In this document: positions 1 through 12,507 of the stretch, piece after piece
Layout: every line of letters starts with the position of its first letter
Position numbering within the stretch: the stretch's first letter is position 1
NCBI RefSeq assembly: GCF_000003815.2
Contig: NC_049983.1
Location: 21,795,914 to 21,859,913 of the forward strand
DNA length: 64,000 nt
DNA from: Branchiostoma floridae
Lineage: Eukaryota; Chordata; Leptocardii; Amphioxiformes; Branchiostomatidae
Direction of reading: 5' to 3'
Notes under the pieces: model-generated
What the model was told of the DNA's origin: nothing
Seen by the model: the letters and a program-made list of their open reading frames with translations, nothing else
Database searches by the model: none
Program-made: the position numbers and the translations under genes

Positions 1-354
1 GTTGACAATGATAGAATAGTGCCATGCTATGATCTATGAACCTTCAGCGTCCATAGCTTGATCGTCCTGTAGTCTATGGAGCCGTGGAAGGTATCGAGAA
101 CTTCCCCATGCAGACTCCTAGCACGGGCGATCCAACATGGCGGCCGAGAATCGCTTCGATCTTGAAACCGGCGGAATAACTTGAAATAACTGGTGAATAC
201 GCAGGACTTGCTGGGTTTTTTTAAATTCATAAGTGTGTAAACAATGTCTCCAGAGCGCCACACAAGGTCTTTGACCCATATACACTGCATTTTAGAGTCG
301 TTTGTGGTCGTTTGTGGTATTTCCGAGTTGTTTGTGGTCGTTTGTGGTATTTAG

Positions 355-3300
355 GCAGACAGTTTCAGGAAGACTACACCTGAAAGTCAAATCCACAAAG
401 CTCCATCCAATAAACAGATTTGAGGAATGTTCTAAAGTTCTTGAAGATTCTGCAGAAAGGTTGATGTTCGTCGCTGCACGCCCTAGTTGCCCGGATGTGA
501 AACTTTGGTACTTCCCCGTCGACGTCAATGCGTCAAGGTAGCACACAATGGGGGTGGATTTGTTTAGTACGTGCTAGGTCAATGTTTTTCTTCCCATTGA
601 GACACCATCATTGGTGGGCGACTAAAGGTGGCATTTAGTTACACTTAGGAGTGTATGCAAGAGACGAGTGAAACTAAGGCAATTTGACGTTACAACAACC
701 TTTTCTCCCTTGCTTTTCAGACCACACGGTGAATGCTTCCGTACGAACAGACGGTCTCGTGCTAAAGTTACATGTACATGACGTTACCGTTACAGGTGCC
801 CGCAGTCTCAGATAACCAAGATAAACAGCTTTATTGATTACTTTACCCCATAGGGTGAATCTGGCTACTGGTAAGGGTGTTGACCAACGGAAATGTTTCT
901 TCATCTGGTTTTGGCAATCACACGCAATGATGCCAAAGGAATTGAGAGAAAACATTCATTGGAAAACGACAAAGCCCATGAAGGTGACGTGAACCGCCAT
1001 TCTTGTTTTAAACGCCTTGTATAGTTTTCTGATACAGGGTTATGACTGCTAGCCGAAATATCATCACAGCACGTTATAGCTATCTAAACACTGACTGGAG
1101 TTGCTGACAGAAAAAACAAACTTTTTAGATGTGAAAATCTTCGGCGAGGTCTGAAATGAAGGCTAGTGCACGGTAGCCCCCAAACGCTCTTGTGCCAACA
1201 TAACAGACGATATTACAGAAACACTGTTGTTTTTCAACAGCAGAACTGAGCGTATCAAAGTTCATTGCACTGTTCGGATCGTCACCGATTGACAGCTAGG
1301 AGATAAACCAAGCCCATTAGTCCGAGTTAAGTCTTAGTTCAACTTGATATATTTTAGATTCATTCACGGCACCAAAGACCCCTTAGTTCCTGTCTACCAC
1401 CTGTGGATAGGCAAGGCATGGAGGGGGGGGGCATATTTACGTCAGAAAACATCACATACGGTCGATCGGAAATTTGAACCCTCCAAAGGAAACCATATTA
1501 TGTGAATGATATCTTCGTGTTTTGCAAGAAGACTACTTCTGAAAGTCAATCATTAAAACTACATTCAATAATTGATTTGATATTCATGCTAACCATGCAC
1601 TTAGATGCTTGGAGTCTAACGTTATGTTTGAAAGCATCCAAAAAGGTACCTTCTAGCTTTTCTTCGAGAAGCCCTGCCATCTGTGCGACCGTTAAACCAC
1701 GCTCTCAGCCGAAAGTCAACATGTTGACGACTGAGGAGGTTGATAGTCGTCGCTTAAATAATGGCACTCCATACTAAAGTAGCCCGGATGCGAAACCTTG
1801 AGACTTCCCCGACAGTGCGTCGGCTATTTAGGGCAGCACACAATGGGTGTACACTTGTCTACGTGCTCATTGGTTTATCCCATGGAGAGACTCTCATTGG
1901 TGGGCAACTAAAAGTGCAATTTAGTATTTATCGCACTAGGACTGAATGCAAGAGAAGAATGAAACTAAGCTTATAACTTTAAGGTAATTTGAAACTACAA
2001 CAAACTTTTCTTCTTTGCTTTTCAGACCATTGTGAATGCTTCACAGGTGCTCAGATAACCACGTTGTATTTTTATAAAATTTATCGATTACTTTACCACA
2101 TAGGGTACTGGCTACTGTTAAACCCCGGGAATATTTGACTCATCTGGTTTAATTTTGGCCATCACTGATGCCAAAGGAATTGAGAAATCTTCATCAGAAA
2201 AACGACACTGCCCAAAGGTGACCCGCCATACTTGCACCTAGTTTTTAGCCTGGGTACCATCGCTATAGAAGATAGTAGCGATCAAATACTGCAAGGTGTC
2301 GTTGACAGAAATAAAGAGGAAAAAAGCCCGGCTGAAGTCTGCATTGTAGGGTAGTCCGCAAGTGACCACAGTCGCCTTTGTGTCAGCATAATAACGGACG
2401 CTGTAACTGATACGCATTTGTTTTTCAACACTGACAACAGCGCTGAAATTGAGCGTATAAAGTGCAAAGTTCATTCTATTGTCATGAGCGCCGCCATCAA
2501 GAATGCTGGGGATACCGTAGCAAGGCGATAATCAACAGACCGTTTCTATCGGAAGACAAAAGAAGCTGTTCATGTACCATGCAAAATAGACAGACATTAG
2601 GCTAGACATATGTCACCCATATTCCTAAACACCGTACCAAGCCTCCAATTGACAGGTTAAAGTTAACTCATCAGGGATGAGAAAAACTATGTCTATTATA
2701 ATAACCCTCCTTGGTCTTAGTTAAATTTATAGAGGAGATTCTACATTCATACAAGGCACCAAATAGCCTATAATTTACTGTCTAGCACCTGTGAAAAGGA
2801 AAAGTATGGGAAACATGATATACCATATTCTAGCTTCCGGCTTCCTACCCTAAGTAAGGGAATAACGCACACAAAATAAATGGTCACACAGAAAATATAA
2901 GCAAAAGAAGAAGAACATATCTTGAGAATGATATCTTTGCGTTCTGTAAGAAGATTACTTCTGAGAGTCAAATCCATAAAACTACATATAGAATAAATAG
3001 ATTCCATATCAATGCTATGGCGGCTAGGCTGCTTGTAGTTCAATCTATAGTTTGTTACTAATAACAAGTATATTGAAAGCATAAAACAATTTTTAGAAAA
3101 GTTACCTTCTTCGAGAAGCCCTGCCATCTTGGAGACCGTTAAACAATGCTCTCAGCCGAAAGGCAACATGTTGACGACTGAGGAATGTTCTCTCTCGATG
3201 ACTGGACTAGAAAAGGTCGATGGTCGTCCGACCTTAAGTAGACTGGCACACCCTTAAAGTACAAGTTACCCGGATGTGAAACCTTGGGACTTCCCCGATA

Positions 3301-3400
3301 ATGCGTCAGCTTTTCAATTAGCGCACAATGGAGGTCACAAACATGGTATTTATTTATGATCATTGGAGGGCTCGGAGTCACGAATTATCATCTTCCTTCA
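355..3400. repeat. Three diverged tandem ~1.2-1.4 kb units
   Basis: The same landmarks recur in the same order: an AAGA(A)GACTACTTCTGAAAGTC-like block at about 355, 1518 and 2940; a block on a GTTGACGACTGAGGA-like core in the second and third copies (about 1720 and 3165); and a CCGGATGTGAAAC..TTCCCCG block at about 490, 1785 and 3272. A further landmark, GATGCCAAAGGAATTGAGA, is shared by 930 and 2167. Copies differ by many substitutions and indels, so the duplication is old. No coding capacity is preserved across copies. Confidence 0.6.
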
Positions 3401-4695
3401 CTCGTTGGTTTTATTCGGCGGTTATAGCAAAGGCGCAGACTTTATGGCATCAGATACACCTCGTCATTGACCCGTAACATTTTGGTGAATGTTGTAGATA
3501 CAGTGTATGTGAAAGGACAAGAGCAAAGGCTGTGATACAATTACCGTAAATAGTTTCATCATTTTGGTAAATCAATTGAACATAGAAGAAGACAGCAGAC
3601 AGACAGTCAAAACGTTTGACAAGCAGAAAAAATAAACTTGTTTGCGTAAGAAAATATGTTCAAGTGACAGTTGATTTATTCAAGTGATTGACAGGTGTAG
3701 TAGATAGATGCTAATCATCAACAAAAACAGAGAAAATTGCATAAGGGCCATGGGTCAGGGACGCACACTAAGTACTGCATGATAGGTCATGATATAACTG
3801 TCAGCCCCCTCCCCACACGCTGACTTTACCAAAATCAGGGAACAATGGTCATCTGCCTAGGGGCAACATTACACAACAGAGTGGCTCAGCGAGATCACCT
3901 AGCTATAGATACAACAACAGTCAACAAAACATTCAAGGACACACAGGCACTGGGTAAGAACCCCGTCAAATTTCTCGTGCTCTGAAAGGCTTTTCACAGC
4001 TCCTTGGGTCATGACAGCAAATTGGGAACATTCTGTAGTTGTTCGTCTTAGTCTGACGGAAACACTTGCGGATTCGTGTCGGTCATATCAACACCTCGCT
4101 GAAAATCGTGCGACAGAAACATGGTACTACGAACGTGACAATATTTGTCCATGTACATTTAATGTGACTGCAACGGATACCACAGAGGTAGTGTGATATC
4201 TATTTTCCCTTGTTACTATGTTGTTGTTGTCCCTAATCTTTCAAAAGAATTAATCGTACGTAACGTTAGATATGCCTTTTGTAGCTTCTGTTGTGTTAAA
4301 AACGCCATATCATAAAGTAGCCCTCCATTATGTATTTCCAGGATGAAATATGAACGATATTCGGAACAAGTCGCTCCTAAAAGCGTGCACGGTTGCATGT
4401 AAGGTTTTGTTATTGAGTCGGGGAATAACACACGTAACAATATTAATTTCAACGACGTATATTCATATGCTAAATTGTCACATTGCTGTCAAACATAACA
4501 GACATTGCAGTTGCAAGTCAATCATGGCGTCGGGGGACATGTTCGGCTTTGTGTCACTGTGTGGTCCTTCATAGTTGTCCAACGGGTTGAGATGAGACCC
4601 TTAAAATAGCTACAGGTGTGTGTGTGTGGGAGAGGGGAGGGGGCAATTTTCTCACGAAGGTTGCCATGTCATTCTCATGAAAGCAACAGAAGGGC

Positions 4696-4823
4696 TAGTC
4701 TCCAAGCAGATCCTACGGTGCCTTAGAGATAGTATCAAAGCAGGCCAAGTCAAACGCTTCCGGCTACTCTCATTGGCTTTGATACTAACTGATTAGGCCA
4801 CTGTAGGGTCTGCTTGGAGACTA
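4696..4823. mobile_element. Foldback MITE-like element, 128 bp
   Basis: Terminal inverted repeats of about 25 bp begin TAGTCTCCAAGCAGA and end with its complement, with two or three mismatches. An inner pair built on GATAGTATCAAAGC / GCTTTGATACTAAC makes the whole element nearly palindromic. Related pieces (CCAAGCAGA, TACGGTAGCATAAG, ATAGTATCAAAA) occur at about 13243, 13400-13435 and 26147-26200, so this is a family. Confidence 0.65.
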
Positions 4824-5039
4824 CAGAAGGGCCTGTATTCAACCTTTTAACAATAAGAAGTCTCGTATAGTCTCAAAATTGACATATTCCTCTACCATCC
4901 ACAATAGTTTCCGTCTCGATGGCGTGCACAGGAGAATAAATACTACCCAAATACTACCCAAACTGCTACGGGAGCCGCGGATAAATACTGATATTGTGTT
5001 CTGCGACCTTAAATCGAATGACTGGGATGATAAACTGAT

Positions 5040-6600
5040 ATGCCAATGATGGATCCTAATGGGACAAACAGCACCGTTTCGAACGCTTCCTTCTACGTTG
5101 CTTACGGCGTCCAAGGGTTCATATCTGTGATAGGACTGCTCGCCAACGCCTTCATCATCTTCCTCCTTGCGCGGTATCCTGCCGTCAGAAGCGTCGCCAA
5201 CGTCTACGTGGGAAACCTGGCCGTGGCTGATTTCGGCTTCTGCCTGTACAGCCTTGTGCAGACGCCGCTGTCCGTACTGGAGGAGGACCCCAGTATGGGT
5301 ACTGATAACGATTCCCTCAGCTACCAAAGAGGGTTTGTTTTTGTTTTCTTTCTTTGTATGCTTCTTCTTACGGTGTTCTTTAATGATTTTGTACAGGTAT
5401 ACTTCACTATTAGTATTCCTGAAGCCTTCTAGTAATTCTCCATACAATGATCGGTTTACGAAGACGACACAGATGACTTGTTTATTTGTTTGTTTGTTTG
5501 TTTATTGCAAAGGACTACTAAACTAGCCGGTGGCTACTACGAAAAGCTAGCATTGCATACTGTTGCATAATGTTCCAGGTTATAAGTATTAGATTTTTTA
5601 CTGGTATTCATAAAGTAGATTAGTTAGTAGATAGCAATAGTCTAGCAACTAGGCCCCACATGGCCATGAACGACAAGAAGCAGAAACTTGAAATGGAGCC
5701 AGTCAAGTAAAGGGATGGGTACCAATGCAACCCTGGCATGATGATGATGGTGACCTGTCATGTATGTACAAGTTGCCATACATTGTACCTGTTACAATTG
5801 TGTCGCGGAATAAAGATCTCTCTCTCTCTCTCATTCCTCCTAGGTGTGACGTCGGTCGCGTCCTTGCCATTTTGTTCGCGTCAGCCAGCGTGTTCCACCT
5901 GACGGCGATCGCCGTGGAGCGTCATCACGCCGTCACGGCTCCCCTGGACCACCTGCAGCACAGAAGCGTCAGGAGGGCCCTGGTGACCTGCCTGGTGTGC
6001 TGGACGGCAGCCATCTTCACTGCAGCGCTCGACACCGTGATACGGAACGTCATCACCCAAACCTGGGACTTCACCGCTCAGAGCCTCTTCGAATGCGTTT
6101 ATCTCAAGTACATTGGCTCTTCAACGAATGGCACCAACCCCTTGCTCTTCCTAGCCATTCTTATATTTGTGATTGCGTACGTAACGCCAGCTTGTGTGAT
6201 GATACCGTTGTACGTCCGTGTCTTTTGGGAAGTCCAAAAGTCTAACAGATTTGCGGCGAGGAATGACGAACAAGCCGTCCGGATGGTGGTCGTTGTCACT
6301 GTTTTCTTCCTGGTCTGCTGGCTGCCGTTCCACGTCACTTCCGTCGTCATCGCGTCATCCGGTTACCATGGAGACGAGGAGGCGCTGCACGCGTGCTGGG
6401 CGTTCGGATTGGTCAACTCGGCCGCGAACCCCTTTCTGTACGCCCTTCTCGGACGGAAGTTTCGCGGGCAGATAAGACAGATGTTCGGCAACGCTGCGCC
6501 GTGCAGAGGGACAAGGAAGCAGAGACAAAGCAATGTCGCCCATCCAGACAGTACCAGCGTAGATACAACAGTCTCCCAGTCTCAAACAACGTACCTATAG
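5040..6600 (+). CDS. Class A (rhodopsin-family) G protein-coupled receptor, two coding exons
   Basis: Exons 5040-5332 and 5844-6600 join in frame (GG|GTTTGT donor, CCTCCTAG acceptor) to give 349 residues. Visible hallmarks: three N-terminal glycosylation sequons (N7, N10, N15), TM1 asparagine N36 in LLANAF, TM2 aspartate D64 in LAVAD, the TM3 cysteine C99, ERH (E123-R124-H125) in place of DRY, CWLP (256-259) in TM6, and NPFLY (293-297) in TM7, followed by an FRGQ helix-8 start and a Ser/Thr-rich tail. The layout resembles peptide-type receptors, but the ligand cannot be named. The start sits before a short polar N-terminus of usual length. Two decayed copies of the last coding segment follow at 6850-7025 and 7165-7260. 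The membrane topology and G-protein coupling are inferred from the family. Confidence 0.9.
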
Positions 6601-7400
6601 ATACAGATTCAGTGTCTAAAGCTATGCTCAATTTTGTAGTTTGATATTCACTCTGTGTTAACTATATAATGTTCTTGCTCTATGTAATATCCAGACTATA
6701 GTATTGATATGTGTTAAGGGGATAGGACGTTTAAAAACTTAGCTTGAAAGTTTTGTCATTCCCCTTCCCAAACCGTAAAGTAAGTATCTACCATTACCAA
6801 AATGTGTAGCACATGCGATTATACCAGCAAGGGCTGGCGACCTGATTACCCAAACCCCTTTCTGTACGCCCTTCTTGGGCGGAAGTTTCGCGGGCAGATC
6901 AGGCTGATGTTCGACAACGCTGCGCCGTGCAGAGAGAAGAGAAAGCAGAGACAAAATAATGTCGCCAATCCAGACAGTACAAGCGTAGATACAACAGGCT
7001 CCCAGTCTCAAACAACATATCTATAGATACTGATTCAATTTTGGTCGAGTTGAATATTCACTCAAGGTAATCTACATCATGTTCTTGCTCTATGTATTAC
7101 CCAGACTAGAGTCTTGATATGTGTCAAGGGACATGAAAATTTAAAGTTTTGCCTTTCCCCGTCCCAAGGAAGCAGAGACAAAGTAATGTCGCCCATCCAG
7201 ACAGTACGTATACCAGTATAGATACAACAGTCTCCCAATCTCAAACAATGTACTTGTAAATACCGATTCAGTGTGTTAAGTTCTAAAGCGATGCTCAATT
7301 TTGAACGTGTTGGTCCTGTTCAATATTCACTCTATGTCAAACCCACACTTGTAACCGGGAAATAACTTAAAGTTAAAGGTTTTGCCGACTACCCTCACTT
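6601..7400 (+). pseudogene. Two tandem decayed copies of the GPCR 3' end
   Basis: At 6850-7025 the frame from NPFLY to the terminal QTTYL and stop is repeated almost intact with a few substitutions, but the upstream 7TM body is missing. At 7165-7260 a shorter copy of the C-terminal tail carries in-frame disruption. The 3' UTR is repeated too (a TGTTCTTGCTCTATGTA block at about 6669 and 7080). The unit is therefore the last about 180 coding bases plus 3' UTR, present three times counting the real gene. Confidence 0.8.
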
Positions 7401-9613
7401 CCAAACTTTAGCAAATACATTTGTATCTTCCAACTATGGCAACCCGTTCAAACAATCAACAACTACAATTGCAATGTGTAGTATCTGGCACGAAATACGT
7501 GCACACGACTCTGTGAAATACTTCTAGTTTCATGTATGTCTCAACCGAAAACGGTTGACACAAATGTCATAAATGATTCCAAGGTCAAAGAAGATATGAA
7601 GGATCAAAAATGAAGAATCAATTGTTCGCATACTATATTATGTGTGTTCAGTCATTTGTTCAACCGTCCGGACCACTTAGATTTCATAATGAAGGCAACT
7701 TTTCTTGGCCAAAACTTGGTTTGACCTAGCGAGTAACTCTGGCATTGTAGCTCCTGTGGTAGTAAGTGTTGGCTGGGTTTATCACAAAATTCCTTTCCCG
7801 TGATCATCTCTATTATGCCCGTGCGGTCCATTAAAATTAAATGGTTAAAAGGATTCAAACAACTTAGACTTTAAGGACTAAACGATGTAAACTGTATCTC
7901 TGTTATGTACTTTGACCCTTGCCTCTTCCCTCATGACCTCAATGAAAAGCGGCCTGCAGGCCGATTCGAGCTTTCATGAATAAATAAAGCTTAAAACAAA
8001 TCAAAATTGATTGAACTATTGTCTTTTTGTGAGGAACGTTTTGTATTACTTCGTCCGTGGGCAAGAAGTGACGCCATGTCATGGGAGGCTCATTATCATA
8101 AATGTAGGCGATCGCCCGAGGCTCGTTCAATGTGGCAGGGACGGCGTTCATGCGAAAAATAAGCGCGACTCTATCGATCTTCGGCCAACCTTCCAGAGAT
8201 CGCGAAATACTAGTAGGCCCGAAGACCGTCGACAATGTGACAGGGGTATAACCGGTTCATCCAGGCAGGGTTTTCAGGTTCCCGGATGTAGGAGTGAAGT
8301 CTTTCTAAACTCCGGGCTCTCACCTGCTGCAGGCCAGCAAAGGTCGGAAGCCTCGCCTACTGTAAGTATAAAGTTGCCTTTCTATTCGAGCAAGCTGATA
8401 GCCTAAGACAAACGTCACATTTCCAAACCGGGACCCGATCGGGCTGTTTGCGGAAACGGAAAATAGAACTGTATACGTACAAATAATGCCCATGGCTATT
8501 ATCATATCATATCATATCATATCATCGGATAGGAGGCAGTTTGCCTGTGAAATCCGCTTCTAACAATTACAAGTAAAAACTAGTTTCCATTTTATTTAAC
8601 AATTAACAATTAAAAACTACTGTCCATTTTATTCAACAATTAACAATTAAAAGCTAGAATCCAGAGCTTATGAAAAGAGACTATAATTGCAATATAGAGT
8701 TTATGTTGGGCTAGGCGTGTACTCAACCCCCCCCCCCCCCAGTAACTGTCCAGCTTTGTATAGTTTGGTCTCTTTTATGGCATACTTTTCATTGCCCGAC
8801 CGAGCCCCGGTTTGGAAATGTGACTTAGGCCTAACACATGTGCTCGTTTACCAGTCTTTTTTTGTTGCTTCTCAACTACTAACATGCATTGGCATAATAC
8901 CGGTCATAAGCCTTATACCGGTCGATTAAAAATAGTGGAACTTAAAGAGATCTACACATGCAACAATAGTTATTTCTGAGGTATGCACACTTCAGACATC
9001 TAGGTGTCCAATACATCATTTACAAAGCATCGATAACAATGCATTCGAAGACAACAAGGCCAAAAGTTTTCAGGTCATTTTCGGGGCAGGCGAGCTCGTC
9101 GTGGGACAAACACACTGTCACGTTCATCGCCAGATTTGTAGATAATAATCACATGTGCTCACGGCACAAGACGAGCATGATTCAACAGCAATCTTGAATT
9201 TCTTTTGGTGACCTACAACTCGTGTAAAAGTGTGAGGAACCGTTGCATTATCGCCCGGATCTACGGCTGAATGGGTCAAATTGAACGTACGTCGCCATTT
9301 TCCCGCCATTTTTAATGCTACGGCCAGCAGTAAAGTTTTACGTCATAGCGGTTGTGACGGACCAAAATTAAATGAAAATTCTTGTCAGTATACGTCCGTT
9401 TTCTCATGACTTTTTGTATGCTCATGCAGATTTTTGTTTTGTGCAACTACTAACAGGAAAGAAAGGAACAACAGAGGATGTATAAAGGTACATAGCGGCA
9501 GTTAATTGTGCCGTGTTTCGTTCGACCGGTATAGTGCACCCCCTTCCAACCACGCGCCCGTTCTCCGTGCAATTCCGCGGTGTGTTCCAATTACGATATT
9601 ATGTTTTTAGCAG
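7400..9613. other. Intergenic, no gene seen
   Basis: No supported coding exon. It contains an ATCAT microsatellite near 8500-8525, an AACAATTAACAATTAAAA direct repeat at 8585-8655, a C-run at 8729-8740, and the foldback element 8402-8830 that encloses these. A TATAAA motif at about 9480 lies upstream of a possible noncoding exon of the transporter gene. Confidence 0.5.
8402..8830. mobile_element. Foldback element with ~38 bp inverted ends
   Basis: The left end (CCTAAG..CGTCACATTTCCAAACCGGG..CCGATCGGGC) is matched in inverse orientation at 8793-8830. The interior is AT-rich simple sequence. A relative with the same end sequence lies at 13054-13250 beside the assembly gap, so this is a repeated family. 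Confidence 0.65.
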
Positions 9614-9655
9614 GACCAGAGAGACAAAATGATTTACACAGAAGAAGTGGCAAAG
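9614..9655 (+). other. Possible 5' noncoding exon of the transporter gene, with a short uORF
   Basis: TTTTTAGCAG precedes and CAAAG|GTAAG follows this segment, giving good splice sites at both ends. An ATG at 9629 opens a 9-codon frame. If spliced to the acceptor CACAG at 11411-11413, it would run three more codons to a TAG before the main ATG at 11482, making a 12-codon upstream frame. Whether this exon is used is inference only. Confidence 0.3.
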
Positions 9656-11481
9656 GTAAGCTGTAACAGCAACATGTAACTGGAGAAAATGATGCGTTGA
9701 TCATTTGCCAAATTAGCATTGCTTGAGAAATTGCAGTAAACCGACCGGTATTATGCCAATGGATGTTATATAGTGTTGTTTTTTTGTTTAGGTGACTGAA
9801 TATCGTTCATAAACTCTGAACAAGATAAAGACACCAAGACAAAGATTTCAACTGAATTACATTTCTTGACGATCGATAAGACGCAAAACATATGCATGCA
9901 CCAGCAAAAATCGCACTCATTCGTTACTTCCTAACATTACATTCTAATTGTTGTAACTTAAAGCCAACCAAAATATTGTTACAGTAGTCTGTCAGAACAA
10001 TTAACGTCCTTGGTCAGAACTGGTCTGGCGAGTTTTACTTCGTGCATGAGGTCCGAGTCTTGTGATGGGTTAACAACTGTGCGACGAAATACAACACAGT
10101 TCTCAGGCTTGCAGCTGTAAGTACGAACGCTTTAATCGCGAATTGGGATTGGGTATTAGGTTTTCAGTATGCAGGGTATCGGTCAGCTCACGTATCCGTT
10201 TTGTAAAGGTATGGCGCTTTGTTCTTTGGCGAGATTGAAATGTTGACCTTTTGGATATAACATGGCTTAACCCTTATCCTACTGGTGTTCCCTATTCGCC
10301 AATTTAACCTTCCAGAGTGTTATTGAGTCATCTGATCAGTAAAACCAGACTTCTCCCATGCTGCTGCTGCAGAGTTTGATCCATTCGGTGTGCTTTGCTA
10401 TATGGACATACCATGTCATATTTAGGTGAGAAATAGCCCCAAACACGGGACCAACATAGGACATGTAGACATGCAAATCAACAATTGCCGTGCATAGTAG
10501 GACTAGGGTTTTTAAACTCTACCTACAAAGGTCTGGTAGTGCGTAAAATGGTGAGGAAAAAGGCATAGATACGTTCATGAAGGTGAGACATCCAGGTTAA
10601 CAATATTCAAATACAATTAAATTTCCGTTTTTATCCAGTCGAATAGGTTAAATTGTATTTGAAAAAATGCATAGGGTTAGTAAATGACACTTGGAAACAT
10701 TTACGACGCCAAGCGAGGAAGCCATATACCTCAGTGAATTTTAGCGCGCTTACTTTCTAAAGTAAGCGTGTGTTTTGCGACAAACATCATTGTCTGTGCA
10801 CGGGACCACGACATAATTGTTACTTGCTGAGCCGCAGGGCTGTCCCCTATGACCCTTCCCTCCATATAGGGACAAAAAATTTGCTTGTTGGACTAAGGAG
10901 GGTAAGTTTGTTAGACAGCGAAGCATTGTCACGCAGTCCTTTTCTGGACGTATAGTTCATCACCAGATCGAAAGTGGTCAACTGTTGGCAGGACTGCTTA
11001 TCTATTTATCAGGCCCCAACATCTCCAATCTGCTAGAAGCTAGTGAGAAGGCCGTGGCTTGGCTGCAGTACTGGCACGGAACGACATGATGATGAAATGT
11101 TGGCACATATTGAGCAGCTCTAAAGCATTGAACTCAGTCTAATTTTCTTAGCCTAAGTTGAAGAGGAAGGACATGCAACATATTTTCATAATCCTACACA
11201 TATTAGTCTGTCAAATTCTGTGCACTCTGAGACTCAAAAAATTAATTTGAAAAAGATGCGGTAGTTTATTTGGATGTAAAAAGGTATTTTGTAGCTTAGT
11301 CTGCTTCTTTGCGCCCTAAAAAGTAATAGCACTACGGTCAAAGCAGTTATTATGTTATATTTGCAGTGTTTATCTATGTCCACTCCTAATGACTTCCGTT
11401 TAATCTTTCACAGATTCTGAAGTAGTTCAGAGGATCACATTTGCATCTTAGTCGTCCGAGCATCCTGGAAGTGCGAACAGA
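9656..11481. other. Probable 5' intron or upstream region of the transporter, no coding seen
   Basis: No supported coding exon. A TTTCACAG acceptor at 11406-11413 lies 68 bases ahead of the transporter start codon, which suggests that the first part of the transcript is spliced and noncoding. Nothing else recognisable was seen. Confidence 0.4.
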
Positions 11482-12507
11482 ATGGTGTTGTCTACGAAGA
11501 GGGATGATCTCGACGAAGATGCCAGTGACGACGAAAAGAAAGCATCTCTGAAGGCGGCAAGAGGACCCCTGCTTTCCTTGGGAGCAACGATTCTCTTCGC
11601 CTTTTCTGCAGAATTCACGGCTCTAAGTAGCAAGGGTGGAATTCCGGGTTTCCAACTCCTATTTTTCCTAAGACTGGCCCAACTTCTGGTAATTCTAGTT
11701 TGCTATCTGATCTTCCGTCCAAAGCTGATAGGCGAAAATAGACGGCAGAATTTTCTTTTGCTTCTTGAAACTATCAACAACAATGTTGCTACCGCCCTGG
11801 TGTATTTGTCCTTCACCTATGCTGCACCAGGCATCGCGTTTGGCATCATCCAAGGGGCCATGCCACTCTTTACGGGCTGTATTGGGTTTATATTTTTGAA
11901 GGAAAAAATTGGCATCATTCCTTGTTGTGGGATTTTAATCAGCATTATTGGGGTGGCTCTGGTCAGCATCGGGATGGCAAACCAGACAACAGACTCCACA
12001 CACGCCATGGTCGTGTCTATCCTCCTGCCTCTTGCTGCTGCCTTCACCAAGGGACCAGACATGGTGCTAGCACGCGCTATCATGAAGGACATGTCAGGAA
12101 TTACAATTCTGGTATATATAACATTGCTAGGAACTGTAGCTCAGCTCATACTCACCTACTCATTCGAGACTCCCTTTTGGGTAATGTCGGCAGAGACTGC
12201 TGGGTACGTAGCGGGGCTCGGCTTGTCCCAGGCTATAGCCATGTTGTTTTTCCTGGCAGTACTCAAAGTTGAGAAGGCAGCCATTGCTGTTGCATTGCGC
12301 ACACTTGTGATACCGATCACCATCCTTCTGGACTATCTTATCCTGTCAAAGGTACCGACTGAGCTGAAGTGGGCAGGTTTGTCTCTAGTGTTGTTGGGGA
12401 CAATCGTAGTCGGCATCTATACTTGGAGGACACATCATGAGGACCAGAAACGCATTGATCTTCTGAAAAAGCTGGATTTTTCTCCTCAGGAAACTGACAC
12501 TGAGTAA
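11482..12507 (+). CDS. EamA/DMT-superfamily transporter, SLC35-like, single coding exon
   Basis: 341 residues in one uninterrupted exon. After an acidic, Lys-rich cytosolic N-terminus (about 1-28) there are about ten hydrophobic helices arranged as two five-helix halves, the drug/metabolite transporter pattern. The first half contains LKEK (around 138) after helix 4, a common EamA signature, and the second half ends helix 9 with a short loop before a final helix and an acidic tail (SPQETDTE). The length is typical for SLC35G-type proteins. The likely role is small-solute or nucleotide-sugar transport across a plasma or secretory-pathway membrane; the substrate is unknown. Lack of coding introns fits SLC35G-type genes or an old retrocopy. 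An acceptor at 11413 suggests a spliced 5' leader. Confidence 0.85.
   Translation: MVLSTKRDDLDEDASDDEKKASLKAARGPLLSLGATILFAFSAEFTALSSKGGIPGFQLLFFLRLAQLLVILVCYLIFRPKLIGENRRQNFLLLLETINNNVATALVYLSFTYAAPGIAFGIIQGAMPLFTGCIGFIFLKEKIGIIPCCGILISIIGVALVSIGMANQTTDSTHAMVVSILLPLAAAFTKGPDMVLARAIMKDMSGITILVYITLLGTVAQLILTYSFETPFWVMSAETAGYVAGLGLSQAIAMLFFLAVLKVEKAAIAVALRTLVIPITILLDYLILSKVPTELKWAGLSLVLLGTIVVGIYTWRTHHEDQKRIDLLKKLDFSPQETDTE

Larger units (their letters stand above)
1..5039. other. Gene-free left flank with diverged tandem units
   Basis: I see no convincing coding exon in this stretch; the open frames are short and lack splice context or family motifs. It contains three diverged copies of a 1.2-1.4 kb unit, listed separately, a small 21-bp-type direct repeat at 300-352, and a short palindromic element at 4696-4823 just upstream of the GPCR. 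A GT microsatellite lies near 4617-4630. Confidence 0.6.

Noticed and set aside
4839-5447. 202-codon minus-strand frame over the GPCR first exon
   Set aside because: It is the antisense shadow of a clear receptor exon and shows no family motif.
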